Positions 47,125 through 57,377 of a stretch of DNA of 64,000 bases are shown piece by piece. The position numbers were made by a program, and so were the translations under genes. The DNA is from Morchella semilibera (taxonomy: Eukaryota; Ascomycota; Pezizomycetes; Pezizales; Morchellaceae), in NCBI GenBank assembly GCA_009192285.1, contig WBVU01000005.1, positions 310,001 through 374,000 on the forward strand. The letters run 5' to 3'. Positions within the stretch are counted from its first letter, which is position 1; each line of letters begins with the position of its first letter. The notes under the pieces were generated by a model. It was not told the DNA's origin. It ran no database searches and was given only the letters and a program-made list of their open reading frames with translations.

Positions 47125-50100
47125 AGCGGCCCCGGTGATGCCCAGCTCAGCGAGCACCGGCTCGACAACAACATCCCACAGCCACTTCATCGTCAACTTC
47201 ACGCTCCTATTCCGTTTCTGATACGTCGGCACACTCCCGCGAACATGCTTGTTCGTAAGGTCAAAAATATGCTTTTCCGCCTCCTCCCTCTGCCATCGCG
47301 ACAGTTTTATGCTCCTGATGCTCTCCGTCGTCACGAGTATAGCTTGGCAGTGCTCCTTCCAGCAATTGAAGACGACGATCGGGCCCTCCGCCGCCATCCG
47401 CCTCAGCTCCTCCCCCGTAGGGGGGAGTAGAAAGTTCTCGTAGCCCTCTAGGCTCCGGATCTTGGCTAGGGACTCCTCTAGTTGCTCCACGGCCTCCTTT
47501 CGCCGCGCGAGGAGGCCCCCCTCGCCGAGGTGGGCGAGTTGCTCGCTCAGCCCCCCACGCTCCTGGGGTGCCCAGACCGCACTGTCGAGTTCGCGGCGGA
47601 GAGAGTCGAATACTTGGTACAGCTCTGGGTGCGCGGTTTGGAGATCCGACATGTCGCTGCGGCAGTCCATGATGAACCCCCTGATTATCCCACGGCCGAG
47701 CTCGAGGAGCCGGAGTGCCCGCTCGGCCCCACGGCCGGCCTCGAGGGAGGCACTGGCCGCGACGATGGGTACCCCGGAGAGCATCTTGATGAGTGCCTCC
47801 TGGTCCGACCTAGCAAGGGACGGCGGTGTAACTCGCGGCATCAGCTTTACGCACTCCTCGAAGATGTCGGCGGCCTCGTCCCATCGCTTCGACCTCGTCA
47901 GGGCATCACCGATGCGGGTCGCTGCGCGGATCCTGGTGAGTGGTGGTGCCGTGGGGCTCTCCCAGGCGTCGCGGAATGTGACGAAGGAGCGCTCGCCGTC
48001 AGGGCCGGTGCTCTCGAGTGCCTCGTAGCGGGTGAGGTAGCATCGGGCGAGGGTGTCGAGGGTCTCTGCACGGTTCGGGTGCTCGTCGTCGATATGCAGG
48101 GCGGCCTGCTCAAGGCAGTGGATCGCGTGGTCGATGGAGGGCATGTCGCGGTCGCGGTGGTATTTACTACGCAACAGGCGGCCAAGGAGGTGGGCAATCT
48201 CGGGCGCGGTGATGTTGATGCCGCCGGTCTTGAGGAGGTCCCAGGCTTGCTGCGTGAGTGATATTGCGTGGTCGAGGTCGCGCCAAAAGGCCGTGAAGTC
48301 GCGGTGGCGGCGATGGAGGGCCTCGGCCACGATGTAGAGCCGGCGGCAGATGTTCTCGTCCCCCTCCGGCGTCATCTCGAGACAGTGTTCTCCCATCGTG
48401 ATGGCACTGAATAGGTCCTCTCGTTTGCCGCACGCCTTGTATCGTTCAAGAAGCCGCTCGCAGAGCTCGGTCATACGCTGCAGACGAGATCTGTGGTCGG
48501 GTGGCGTGCAGTCGAGGCCCTCCCTCGCCGTCTTGACCGCCAGCTCGAGGTCCCCCATCGCCCCAATGCGGCGATGCCTTATCTTCAGCAGCTCGCTCAG
48601 TCTACTGAGATACTCGCCCTTTGTGGCCGTCAAGTCCTCCGCGCTAGCCACCGAGGCATAGCTACTATTCACTGCCCGCTCCAGGTCCTTGACGTTCCCC
48701 ATTCGATCGTAGCGTATATGATACGCCTGTGCCAGAATGCCCAGCACGCGCGCGCGATCCGGATGTCCGACCCCGGCCGCGGCCGCAGCCCGCTCCATTA
48801 CCGCCACAGAAGCATTAAGACCCTCCTCGCCATCGCCGTGGAGGCGTCTCGTGCGCTCCGCCAGTTTTATCATTGTCCCGGGGACGATTCTGTGACCCAT
48901 TGGGATCTCTTTGAGGGCCAAGCGGGTGAGGAGGATTGACATCTCGGGGTCTCCTTCCTCTTTGCCGTGGTCGAGGATCGTTGCGAGGTTGAGCATCCGC
49001 TCTGGATAGAGCTGCGCGCCGCGGGGGGTCCTCTGCATCGACTCTTTGGCGTATTTTGCGGCCTCGGCAATGTCGGAAGGCTGTCTGAATGTGTGCGAGG
49101 TATACCGCTCTAGGAGCTGCATCGCGAGGTTTCCCATGAGGCCCGGTGCATCGACGGTGCTGCCTTCATCTTCACTAGCCTCCAGCGCCCGCCGAAGCGT
49201 CGATATGCCTGTGTCAATGTCCGCCTTCGTCCCGTAGACCCGGAAGCGGCCCATGTAGGTGTTTCCCAGGTTGAGCAGCCGCCCCGCGTGCTCCGGATGG
49301 TCCCTCGGCGTCGCTTCCGACGCTGCCTTTGCAAACTGTAGGGCGCGGTCGACGTCCGCCGCGTCGGACCCGTGCTTGTGGCGTCTATATAGAGCGGCGC
49401 TGATATTTGTCTGGAGATAGAGCAGCTCCTCGCCCCCAGCGACGCCGAGCGCCCCCTCCAAAGTCTCGATACACCGATCAATATCCGCGCGGTCACCGCG
49501 CATCAGGTACCGATCCGATAGAGCCTTTCCTAGTACCTGAGAAGCCGTTCCATACGCGCTCTCCGTGGGCTCCGTCGCCGCCAGGGCAATCGTAGCGGTC
49601 TTGATGCAGTTATCTAGGTCTTCCGCCTTGTTCTGCTCTTGGAAACGCAGATATAGTCCCACCGCGAGGTCCATGAGTGACTTTACGTCTGCATCACCGC
49701 TATCAACCACCGCCTGCAGCTTCATGAACCTGCCCGTATCGGTAAGAGTCTTTATCCTCCACTGGAAATACTCCATCTTTGGATGCGACTCAGGCAGCGC
49801 CCCGACTCCGTCCATTACCGCCGCAAGGATCCCCGCGTCATCGTTGGGGTTCCGCAGCTCCATCGCGCTGATCAACCCCCCGAGGGCGCAGGCATATAAA
49901 TCGCTGTCCTCCACGCCGAGTGCCATGGCGAGCTGAAACCGCTCGATCGACTTCTCAATGTCCCCCCGGTGGTACAGCCACCTAGCCAGCTTAAAGTGCA
50001 CGAATGCCAACTCCGTGTCGCTCACTCCCATCCCGTGTACCGCGCGATACGCTGATTCCAGGACTGTCCTCTCTTCCGCCAAAGCAATACACCTATCTAG

Positions 50101-51066
50101 ATCTTCTGGCTTCTGCAGTACATCGTACCGCTGCGAGTGCGCTTTGCAGAGAAGCTCCGTGATTGGTATTCGCACTGGTGTGTCTTCCTCCAGGATACCG
50201 AGCGTACGTGAGAGTAGTTCGATCTGGGCAGACAGGTCTGAGAGCTCCCAAGTGTGCAGCCAGCTCAGGTTGTGAATCTCGACGAGGTTAATAATGGCAG
50301 CGCTTCGGATAGTGCGCGGCGGGGCAAGCAGTGAGACTGCGATGCGGGCGTGCCGGAAAGCCCCCGCGAGTGAACGTGTGTTTAAGGTGCGAGCGAAGTG
50401 CGTCCGATAGGCGGTGGAGAGTATGTAGTGCGCTGCGGGGTGGTGAGGTGATTTGGTCGGTATAGAGAGGAGAAAGGAACGGGCTTCGCGGATTGACAGC
50501 TCAGAAAGGGCATCGGCCCTCATAGGGCTGTGTGCATCTACGAGATTGAAGAGGAGGGCATCATCGGCGGGGATCGGGGCCGGCCAGAGGTCCGGTATAG
50601 GAGTGTCGTCGGGCGGGTATTCCACCATGTCGGGTTCATTGCTGTCATCGGAGCAGGACTCGCCGTTCTTATCTTTGCCCTGTGTGCGAGAGGCGCTGGT
50701 TGAGGCATCGTCGCCGTCGTCGCCGTCGTCCTCGTTGTCGTCGCTGTCGACCTCTGCCTCCACCTCTGGCGCTGCGGGCTCGGCGGGCTCGGAGACTACT
50801 TTGCTTTTGCCTTTGCCTTTACCCCTATCCGGATATTTATGTGCACCTATATCTGTATCCGTATTGCTCTGTGTATCTGCATTCATATCCCCATTCGCAT
50901 CTTCAGTTCGTCCGTGGTTTTGGCTCTGGTCAAACATGCTGGTGCCCAGGTCCGCGTGTTCTGCGGCGGCTTTTTCTACGAGTGCCACTGCGGAATCTAT
51001 GTCCATGTCCGGTGCTCCCTGCAGGTAAAGACCACAGCACACATTAGCCTTATTCCTTGTAGTCAT
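46279..51066 (-). CDS. TPR-CHAT protein (caspase-like protease with TPR array)
   Basis: A continuous frame of 1595 codons. Residues about 45-175 are acidic and disordered. Residues about 180-1130 hold many TPR-type helical repeats (for example DLDNCIKTATIALAATEP and ADIDTGISTLRRALEAS). Residues about 1265-1595 form a CHAT domain: GPIVVFNCWKEHCQAILV, IWWVGSGPLSFAPFHAAG, the catalytic His1460 in AVHFACHG, Cys1506 in YLSACSTAQN, then HLAGAFMLAGFRNVVATMW. Both residues of the His/Cys dyad are present. A run of about nine Gly, encoded by a GCC-type repeat near 47095-47125, interrupts the CHAT domain. CHAT proteases are separase/caspase relatives; TPR-CHAT proteins act in sensor-driven proteolysis. 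The first 16 codons look like an intron end (GCTAAT, pyrimidines, CTGCAG), so translation may start in an upstream exon (51412-51738) or at the ATG at 51004-51006. A gasdermin-like gene lies divergently 2.7 kb away. Confidence 0.88.
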
Positions 51067-51390
51067 GTGAATTCATGGCGGAGAACGGGGGGGGGGGGGT
51101 AAGAGCGACAGCTCGAGATGGTGCGACAGCCCCCCGTTCTGGGTGCTTTAGAGACTTTGCATAAATGGAGAAAGATGGAGAGAGGGGGGATAGGGGGGAT
51201 GGGGGAGAGGGTAAAATAGTAGAGGCCTAGGAGAGAGAGTGGATCTATATATATTTCGGCCATCCGATAATTTGGCAGAGTTAAGCAAAGAATAGACCAG
51301 CGCCAAGCCACCAAGTCACCTACCGCAAAGGCGGCGCTGGCTCCCCCCTACCCACCCCACTTCCATCTCTCTATCCTTTTCTCATACTGG

Positions 51391-51738
51391 TCAATCATCA
51401 TCACTACTTACAAATCCAATGGAGAACCTGAACCCTCCCGGGCCCTCAAATGGCATATTGTACTTCTTATGTCGGCGGGCCCGCATCTCAGGTATGTCGG
51501 GGCTGGACGGGTCGCTCAGTTGTACATGTTCAATAAACCTGGACAGCAAGACCTCGGTTATGTGATCTATGGGCGGCCGGGGTGGGTCATCGAGCGCGGG
51601 CGACGGGAGGTCTTCGGAGTCCAGTGCAGGTGGGGGGAATGAGGAGCCGGAGGAGGAGGAGGGGAGCGTGAGGGAGGTGAGGGCGCCGCGGGGGGTGCCG
51701 GGGGGGGAGTCGGAAGTGTTGGAGGATGAGGGCGCCAT
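51391..51738 (-). CDS. 115-aa ORF, or first exon of the TPR-CHAT gene
   Basis: The ATG at 51736-51738 opens a frame of 115 codons. It is Ser/Pro-rich at first (MAPSSSNTSDSPPGTPRG), then more ordered (IDHITEVLLSRFIEHVQL, PEMRARRHKKYNMPFEGPGG). Near its end a GTAAGT donor follows FRFSIGF (exon end 51412). An acceptor CTGCAG at 51019 opens the TPR-CHAT frame at GAPDMDIDSA in the same phase, giving a 393-nt intron. I find the exon reading slightly more likely than a separate gene, because the TPR-CHAT frame begins with intron-like sequence. The intron is long for this genome, and a further exon could lie between. No known domain was recognised. Confidence 0.5.
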   Translation of the reverse strand: MAPSSSNTSDSPPGTPRGALTSLTLPSSSSGSSFPPPALDSEDLPSPALDDPPRPPIDHITEVLLSRFIEHVQLSDPSSPDIPEMRARRHKKYNMPFEGPGGFRFSIGFVSSDDD

Positions 51739-52675
51739 GGATGCTTGTGTATAGATAGATGGTAAAGCTAGAATCGTTTGTTGGTGGTGTCGGTAGTAAC
51801 TCTGGAGTAGTAGGGATGAGCTATTACATATATATCTACAAGCAAGTAAGTATCTCTGCGGCGAAGGCCTTGAGGACCCAGTGTCAGATATCAACTCAAG
51901 GTACTACCTCCTTTTACAAGAGCTACTCTTACCACTGCCCCCCCCCTCCCCTACATCCTTCCCACCCTCTTGACTACCTACGGAGTATGACTCGTCGTTT
52001 TGCATGTGGGGCTACTGTATGCGTACTCGCAAACTCATGGCCTTTCCGAACTCGGCCACGGGGGTATGGTTCTCACGGGGGTATGGTGCAACGCCTAACA
52101 TCAAGAGAGTCCAAGGCAAATTGGTAAAAAACAATGTATGAATAGGATACCCTAGTTTTCCTTGCGTCCACAACGCTCGTTTTTTTCGACGTTCTTGGTT
52201 GTTGCATCATACCCCCCGTGGGAGGCCTTGTGCATACATAACCAATCAATTTATCACTCAAAGTATGTAACTGGTCATGTCTCAAAGGCACCAATTACCA
52301 TCTCTGCCCTGTTGTTACTATTATTATTTGTGATACAGCCTTGAGCAGCGCGATCGGACATCATACGTTTATGACTAGCTATCGGATCGATACCTAAATG
52401 ATGCCCCGCGGAATGAGGCTCTACCAGCTATGTAAATGCATCGGGATGATATGAATCATCGATGGAAAGTGCTCAAGATTCACAACTGAAATGAATTGTT
52501 TTACGATGGGGGAATGAGTCAAGAAAGAACAAGCCGACACTTTTCGTGGCACATTTTTTCAATTACTATCCAGTAATAAAATATGAACAAAAATATGAAC
52601 AAAACGTACGTGGATTCCATGGCCCATATTATATGAACACACCAATTAATTATAATCTGATTCGTTTACATACTT

Positions 52676-52755
52676 TAACGCCGGAACGAATATTCTTGGC
52701 GTTTTTTTTCTGTATGCAATATTAGTCGTGTTCTAAAATATGTGACCGCGAGCAG
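52676..52755. repeat. MITE family M2, partial copy
   Basis: Matches the right half of 52930-53051 (TTCTTGGCGTTTTTTTTCTG, TATGCAATATTAGTCGTGTTC, GACCGCGAGCAG). The left half is missing or too diverged to see. Confidence 0.5.
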
Positions 52756-52929
52756 AAGAAATTCCACACCAGACTTGTTTATCCGGGGGGTGGGGGGCAG
52801 CATTTCATCGCTCCATACTAAGAGAGGGGCTTGGGTGGGTGCTATATCGTTGTGTGTGGGGTACACTTGTGGGGTACATGTCCCTGTTCTGTCACCTGCG
52901 GGGCTGCGGTCGGCAACCGTTTACAGGTT

Positions 52930-53051
52930 CTCGTAGGTCCATGACGTTTCCGAACACAAACGCTATTGCATGCCATACAAAAGGTCAATCTTGGCGGTTT
53001 TTTTTGCGTATGCAATATCAGTCGTGTTCGGAAACAATATGCAATTGCGAG
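52930..53051. repeat. MITE family M2, copy 3 (122 bp)
   Basis: Inverted ends CTCGTAGGTCCATGACGTTT and AACAATATGCAATTGCGAG, with a CATGCCATACAAAAGGTCAA core. TA follows the right end. Same length as copy 2. Confidence 0.7.
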
Positions 53052-53799
53052 TACCAGATTGAACATCATCTATCCACTCTGCCCACTCTGCTATACACCA
53101 TTTTCTTCTCCGGCGTTGTCCCCAGCCTCCTCCCTTTTTTTTTTTTTTAACCTTCTCAGCCTTTTCTTCGGCCCTCCTTTCTTCAGCCTTATCTTCAGCC
53201 TTCTTCTCTTCAGCATTTTCTTCACCCTTCCCCGCACCGCGCACGATATATACGGACACTCCCAAAAACGAACCACACAGGTAAGAAAAGACCCCTGAGT
53301 CTTTTACGCAGCTTGGGCATGGCCTGGCTCCCAGTATGGATTATCTTCTGAAGCACTGGTTGGATGGTGTAGATCAGCTCTTCTAATAGTAATCTTGATC
53401 CCATCTCTGTCGGGTTGAGGCTCAACAATCCAGCTCGGTTCGTTACTCCGGTATCTGATAAGTTGTCAGGCCAAATTGCAACGAGGCACTTAAACCCTTT
53501 CTAGTAACCGTGATATAAACAGCGCAAGAAACTGAAATATTGATGCAAATTGTGATGCATGCCAAGGACTACCACATAGACTTTCTAGGCGTTACATTCA
53601 TCACGTTGCCATAAAGGGTTTAGGTGACTGAAAATTAGCCTAGATACACAGCCAATTTTTGAGTGGTTACACGCATGAAGAATAGGGTTAGGGGCAGACC
53701 GCTAGGACCGGCATATGCATACCCCTCCCCCGCCCGCGCCAGCGTGCTGGGGTCTACTAATACCTAACTACCCTTGATACGATAGTGAGATACACTTCC

Positions 53800-54723
53800 A
53801 TGGAAACATCTCCAGAATCTCCAAGGAACAAAACACCTACTACGGCCATGCCCATGACCTCCGTCTTCCAACCCGCTCTCCTCCCCCTCTCCGCCGTCTC
53901 CCTCGGCCGTCTCATCAGAAACACCAAATCCCCACACCAAGACTACCTCAACCCCACTCTCCCGACCCCCCCGGAAACGCTCAAGAACCCACAGGTCGGC
54001 TACCGCGAGCTGATCACGTCCACCCGGACAATCAAACTCCGCGGGCGGCTGATGCAGCTCCTCCGCGCGTCACACGAGTCCCACAAACACTCCCAGCTGG
54101 ACCTCTCCGCCACAAGCGCCTACACCTACTCCCTCTGCAACAGCACCTCCTTCTTCGAGGCCGCCTGCGGCACGCAGGCCGTCCGTGCGTGGCTCCAGGA
54201 CACCATCGAGAGAGGCGATGACGCCTATCTCGTTGTGGGGTATCACACGGTTGTCGATGCGCAGTTTGGGGCGGGGCGCGCGCAGGGCACGGTGGATATG
54301 CAGGTGGGATCGGTAGGGGTCGCGGAGGTGACGGGGTTTCCGGGGGTAAAGGGGTTGGATGTTGGGGCGGCGGTGGAGTGCGACGTGGGGAGGGTCTCGA
54401 CGAGGTGGTTCGTGGCGCCGGGGGAGCAGGTGTACGCTGTGCAGTATAGGAAGGTGGCGTTCAGGTGGTATAATTGGAGAAAGAGGGTGGAGAGTGGGAT
54501 GTTGAAGGAGAATATGTGGAGGGTTTATGCGGGGAGGGGGGGAACGGACGATACGGGAGAGGACGATACGATGGAAGCGGTGTTGGTCGGGGATGAGGGG
54601 GTGGAGGTGGGGGGAGGTGGGAAGAAGGATGAGGACGAGGATGAAGAAGAAGAAGAGGAAGAGGAAGAGGAAGAAGAGGAAAAGTGGGTGAGCGAGGATG
54701 GGGAGGAAGTGTGGGTGTTGTAG
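53800..54723 (+). CDS. Gasdermin-like pore-forming protein candidate (RCD-1/HET-Q1 type)
   Basis: Single-exon frame of 307 residues from the ATG at 53800; the frame is open a few codons further up, but only to a GTG. An N-terminal segment (FQPALLPLSAVSLGRLIRNT) is followed by a region with YTYSLCNSTSFFEAACG, VRAWLQDTIERGDDAYLVVG, YHTVVDAQF and, further on, FVAPGEQVYAVQYRKVAFRW. This order (helix, Gly, YxVV strand, long hairpin, then a basic strand after APGE) parallels the gasdermin N-terminal fold, where an ExLYVV strand and an IPKGxxLAFRVRQL strand occupy the same places. The last 65-80 residues are Gly- and acid-rich, with a run of about 14 Glu and an end EDGEEVWVL; this could be a removable inhibitory tail. 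Fungal gasdermins cause membrane permeabilisation and cell death, and are often encoded beside protease genes; a TPR-CHAT gene lies divergently next door. The family call rests on pattern resemblance, not a search. Confidence 0.6.
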   Translation: METSPESPRNKTPTTAMPMTSVFQPALLPLSAVSLGRLIRNTKSPHQDYLNPTLPTPPETLKNPQVGYRELITSTRTIKLRGRLMQLLRASHESHKHSQLDLSATSAYTYSLCNSTSFFEAACGTQAVRAWLQDTIERGDDAYLVVGYHTVVDAQFGAGRAQGTVDMQVGSVGVAEVTGFPGVKGLDVGAAVECDVGRVSTRWFVAPGEQVYAVQYRKVAFRWYNWRKRVESGMLKENMWRVYAGRGGTDDTGEDDTMEAVLVGDEGVEVGGGGKKDEDEDEEEEEEEEEEEEEKWVSEDGEEVWVL

Positions 54724-55510
54724 AGGTATTATGTGTGGGGTTCATATATATAGCTCTCGATTAGAGAATTGATAGTTAACCATCATCCCAAGTGGTCATA
54801 CCACAATTAACATAAACTCATGGAACTATGCAGCCCATCGGTCAGTGATACCTAGAGCACCTTTTCCCTCCGGGATAAGTGTAAGCCACTCGTCTTGGGC
54901 ACTGGTATCGGTCGATCCTAGTGACATGAGCATAACGTAATTTACCTAGAGCTTCTTCATCTTCCTTTTCATGACGGAATGTCTCGGCGTTAATTCCTTG
55001 CCTCTTGCAATATTACACAGTGAGGCTCCATGGTGGCATTTCGATTCATCAATAGGGTGGTATGTAAGTATATTGTATTATCCGCTTGAGCGAGGGTGCA
55101 AGGAATTCATGCCATAGCCCAATACTTCGTACCCACAAACAAAACGGCATGACCGAAAAACAAAAAAGGGAAGGAGGGTTCAAGTAATTGATTTAATTGC
55201 CTGATTGATTGATTGAATTCATATCCGCACCTTGCGCTGCCATTAATTCCACGAGACCTCCGCATTGCGGGCTGTATATGTGCATACAGTAGATTAACTG
55301 CGCGCCATATGGAATTCATGAATTTCTATACGCGCACCCACATAGCTAGCGGTGAATCTTCTAGTCGAAGCTGGCATAGCTCATAAAGGCGCGGCGGCTA
55401 TATAGATATTCCTGGTCTGGTTGATTATGATTCATGATTAGTCTATTAGCGGTCCATATGATACATAGCTATTCTGGAGATGATGATAATGGTAACTTGT
55501 TGATTTGTAG

Positions 55511-55735
55511 GGGCTGTGATCGGAGGGCTGTCGGGGGATAAAGAATTCAGCCTCCAGCGGAGCTCGGGCCCCTTAAGCCTTCCGACAGGAAAATAAGGTT
55601 CATTTTCCCCCGATATCACATTTGAGAGCCCGATATCACATTTCAGGATCCGACATGGGAATCTGAGAGGGTCGGTGGTTTCTCCGACATTTCTCGGAAG
55701 GTTGATGCTCTAGACCCTACGGGATGGGTATGAGA
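55511..55735 (+). repeat. Dispersed repeat family R1, copy 4
   Basis: Contains TCGGAGGGCTGTCGGGGG, AGCCTCCAGCGGAGC, CCGACAGGAAAATAAGGTT, paired CCCGATATCACATTT units, TTTCTCCGACATTTCTCGGA and an end reading GCTCTAGACCCTACGGG. The end matches the reversed start of copy 3. Confidence 0.6.
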
Positions 55736-56223
55736 CTAACATTAGGGCTAATCAAGGTTGGGTTGCGTTGAGCTTTTTAGTTCCTCTATTTTGGTAAAGT
55801 GTTGAAGAAAACCACAACTCGAGCTAAGACTTCAACTCACTTAAGGTAGGCTAGGGACCGCGACTTGCGAGCTAAAGAGTCCATCCCGTTCTAAAGAGAG
55901 TTGAAATCGCTCAGGAGGGTAAAGTATGCACTAGGTATGGAATGGCGTACAGTGGCAGGCAGGGAATAATGAGACTAAGGAAATATCCCGACAGCCTCTA
56001 AGAAAACTCGAATACGTTTAAGAAGGTTCAAACTGGTTGAGCTTTTAGTTTCAGGGGGCACTGAAAGTCCCAACTCAGATAAGCCTATCCATTAGACAAA
56101 AAACTCGTACTAAAATGTCCAACCCATCCGACTTGTCCAACCCAACTTTGATTAACAAGCGTGTCTACAATCCGGTGGCCGAGTCTTGGCACTTTTTACA
56201 TGCAAAAATAAAAATAGGTTAAG

Positions 56224-56383
56224 TATCCCTTAGTCTGTCAATGCTGACCCCCCTATAATAGAGGAATTAAATTTGTATGGAAGATCTATTATTTGATAAG
56301 GGAGATAACGGGGTCTGTTAGTAAAGCCACAGAAAATTTGCTTCTTCTTGGGGGTCAGCATTTTACTGACAGACTAAGGGATA
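56224..56383. repeat. MITE with TA target duplication (156 bp plus TA)
   Basis: Starts TCCCTTAGTCTGTCAATGC after TA (56224-56225) and ends with GACAGACTAAGGGA before TA (56382-56383). The inverted ends of about 27 bp match apart from one 5-bp indel. TA duplication and terminal structure fit a Tc1/mariner-type non-autonomous element. Confidence 0.75.
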
Positions 56384-57377
56384 AGTAAATGTCATCGCTG
56401 ATAGCTTTTCAACCAGATAAGATATTAAAACCAATGCGATTAAAATCTTCATCACCTTATACTTGGAGTATAATTTGATACTATATATTTTCCACAGCTT
56501 GTCTTGTCAAGGCCCGTGGAACCATACTTATTTTGTTAGTTAGGGTTGTCTAGGGTTATCTAGGGTTATTTAGGTTTAAAGCAGTAGTACCTACCCTGCT
56601 AACAAACCCGCACTTCATGCAGGTACATAACTGTCTTAGCAATAAGACACCTACCCCTGCATGACCCACACACTGCCGGTTCCGGGTTTCACTAGGGGAG
56701 ACGACCACCTCGCGACCGCGGGGTTTTTTTGCTTCCACCCCCTATTGATGTAGGAGGTCATCCACATGGCCGCCCAAAGCAGCTTGACTATGGCCGCCTC
56801 CCAGCACACTTACCCGCCGCTACCTCCTGGAATTATCTTTTGAGGTTTCGAGATATTTCCTTCCACTTATACCACCCCCAGTACCATGCCAAACCAATTA
56901 ATACTACCTTCAATACCATAACCAGTGCCGAGTAAACCACCACCACTACCACCGAAATTAAGCAGAATTTATTAACCCCAAGACCATGCTGAATGTGTTA
57001 GCCTCAGCCTCATAACCCGCAGGGGGGGGGGGGGGCTCACAAGTGTGTACCTACATGTACTTAATCCAGACGGGGGATCATGGGCGTAAGGGTTGGATAT
57101 AGGGCGGCGGAGGGCAAGACGGAGGGTATGACTAGGCAAGAGCTACTCAACAAAAAGATCTGCATATTCCACATGTAGGTACAAATATAACTCCTCTCCT
57201 ATAGGGCGTTCGTCTTGTACCTAATAGCTTAAGTCTATAGATAGATGCGCATTCCCGGTCGTGTTCCATCCGATGACTTATTACCCACCGCTGTACCAAC
57301 TAGAGGAGGCAACTATACGACACACTGTCTGGTTGTATACTTGTGTACGGATCTTCTTGAGAAAATCCCTTCCTGTG

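Larger units (their letters stand above)
51739..53799. other. Intergenic region between the TPR-CHAT and gasdermin-like genes
   Basis: No further gene I can support. It contains two M2-type elements (52676-52755 and 52930-53051), a poly-T run near 53140, and lysine/glutamate-rich frames near 53150-53265 on the minus strand that are low-complexity shadows. The promoters of both divergent genes should lie here. Confidence 0.45.
54724..57377. other. Non-coding gap before the second Gypsy element
   Basis: No supported gene. It holds R1 copy 4, the TA-flanked element at 56224-56383, a TTAGGGTTGTC / TAGGGTTATC array near 56537-56575, and a poly-G run of about 15 near 57020-57034. Confidence 0.45.

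Noticed and set aside
47482-48261. Plus-strand ORF of 259 codons within the TPR-CHAT gene
   Set aside because: Antisense shadow of GC-rich TPR codons; the minus frame carries the domain evidence.
50453-51028. Plus-strand Ser-rich ORF at the 5' end of the TPR-CHAT gene
   Set aside because: Antisense shadow of the acidic N-terminal region.
51063-51314. Extra exon between the small ORF and the TPR-CHAT frame
   Set aside because: The frame is hydrophobic and low-quality, and I saw no clear acceptor/donor pair in phase. Not excluded, but unsupported.
53091-53276. Lys/Glu-rich minus-strand ORFs as a small basic protein gene
   Set aside because: They are low-complexity reads of a CTTCTCTTC-type tract; overlapping frames look alike and none has a clear start or partner exon.
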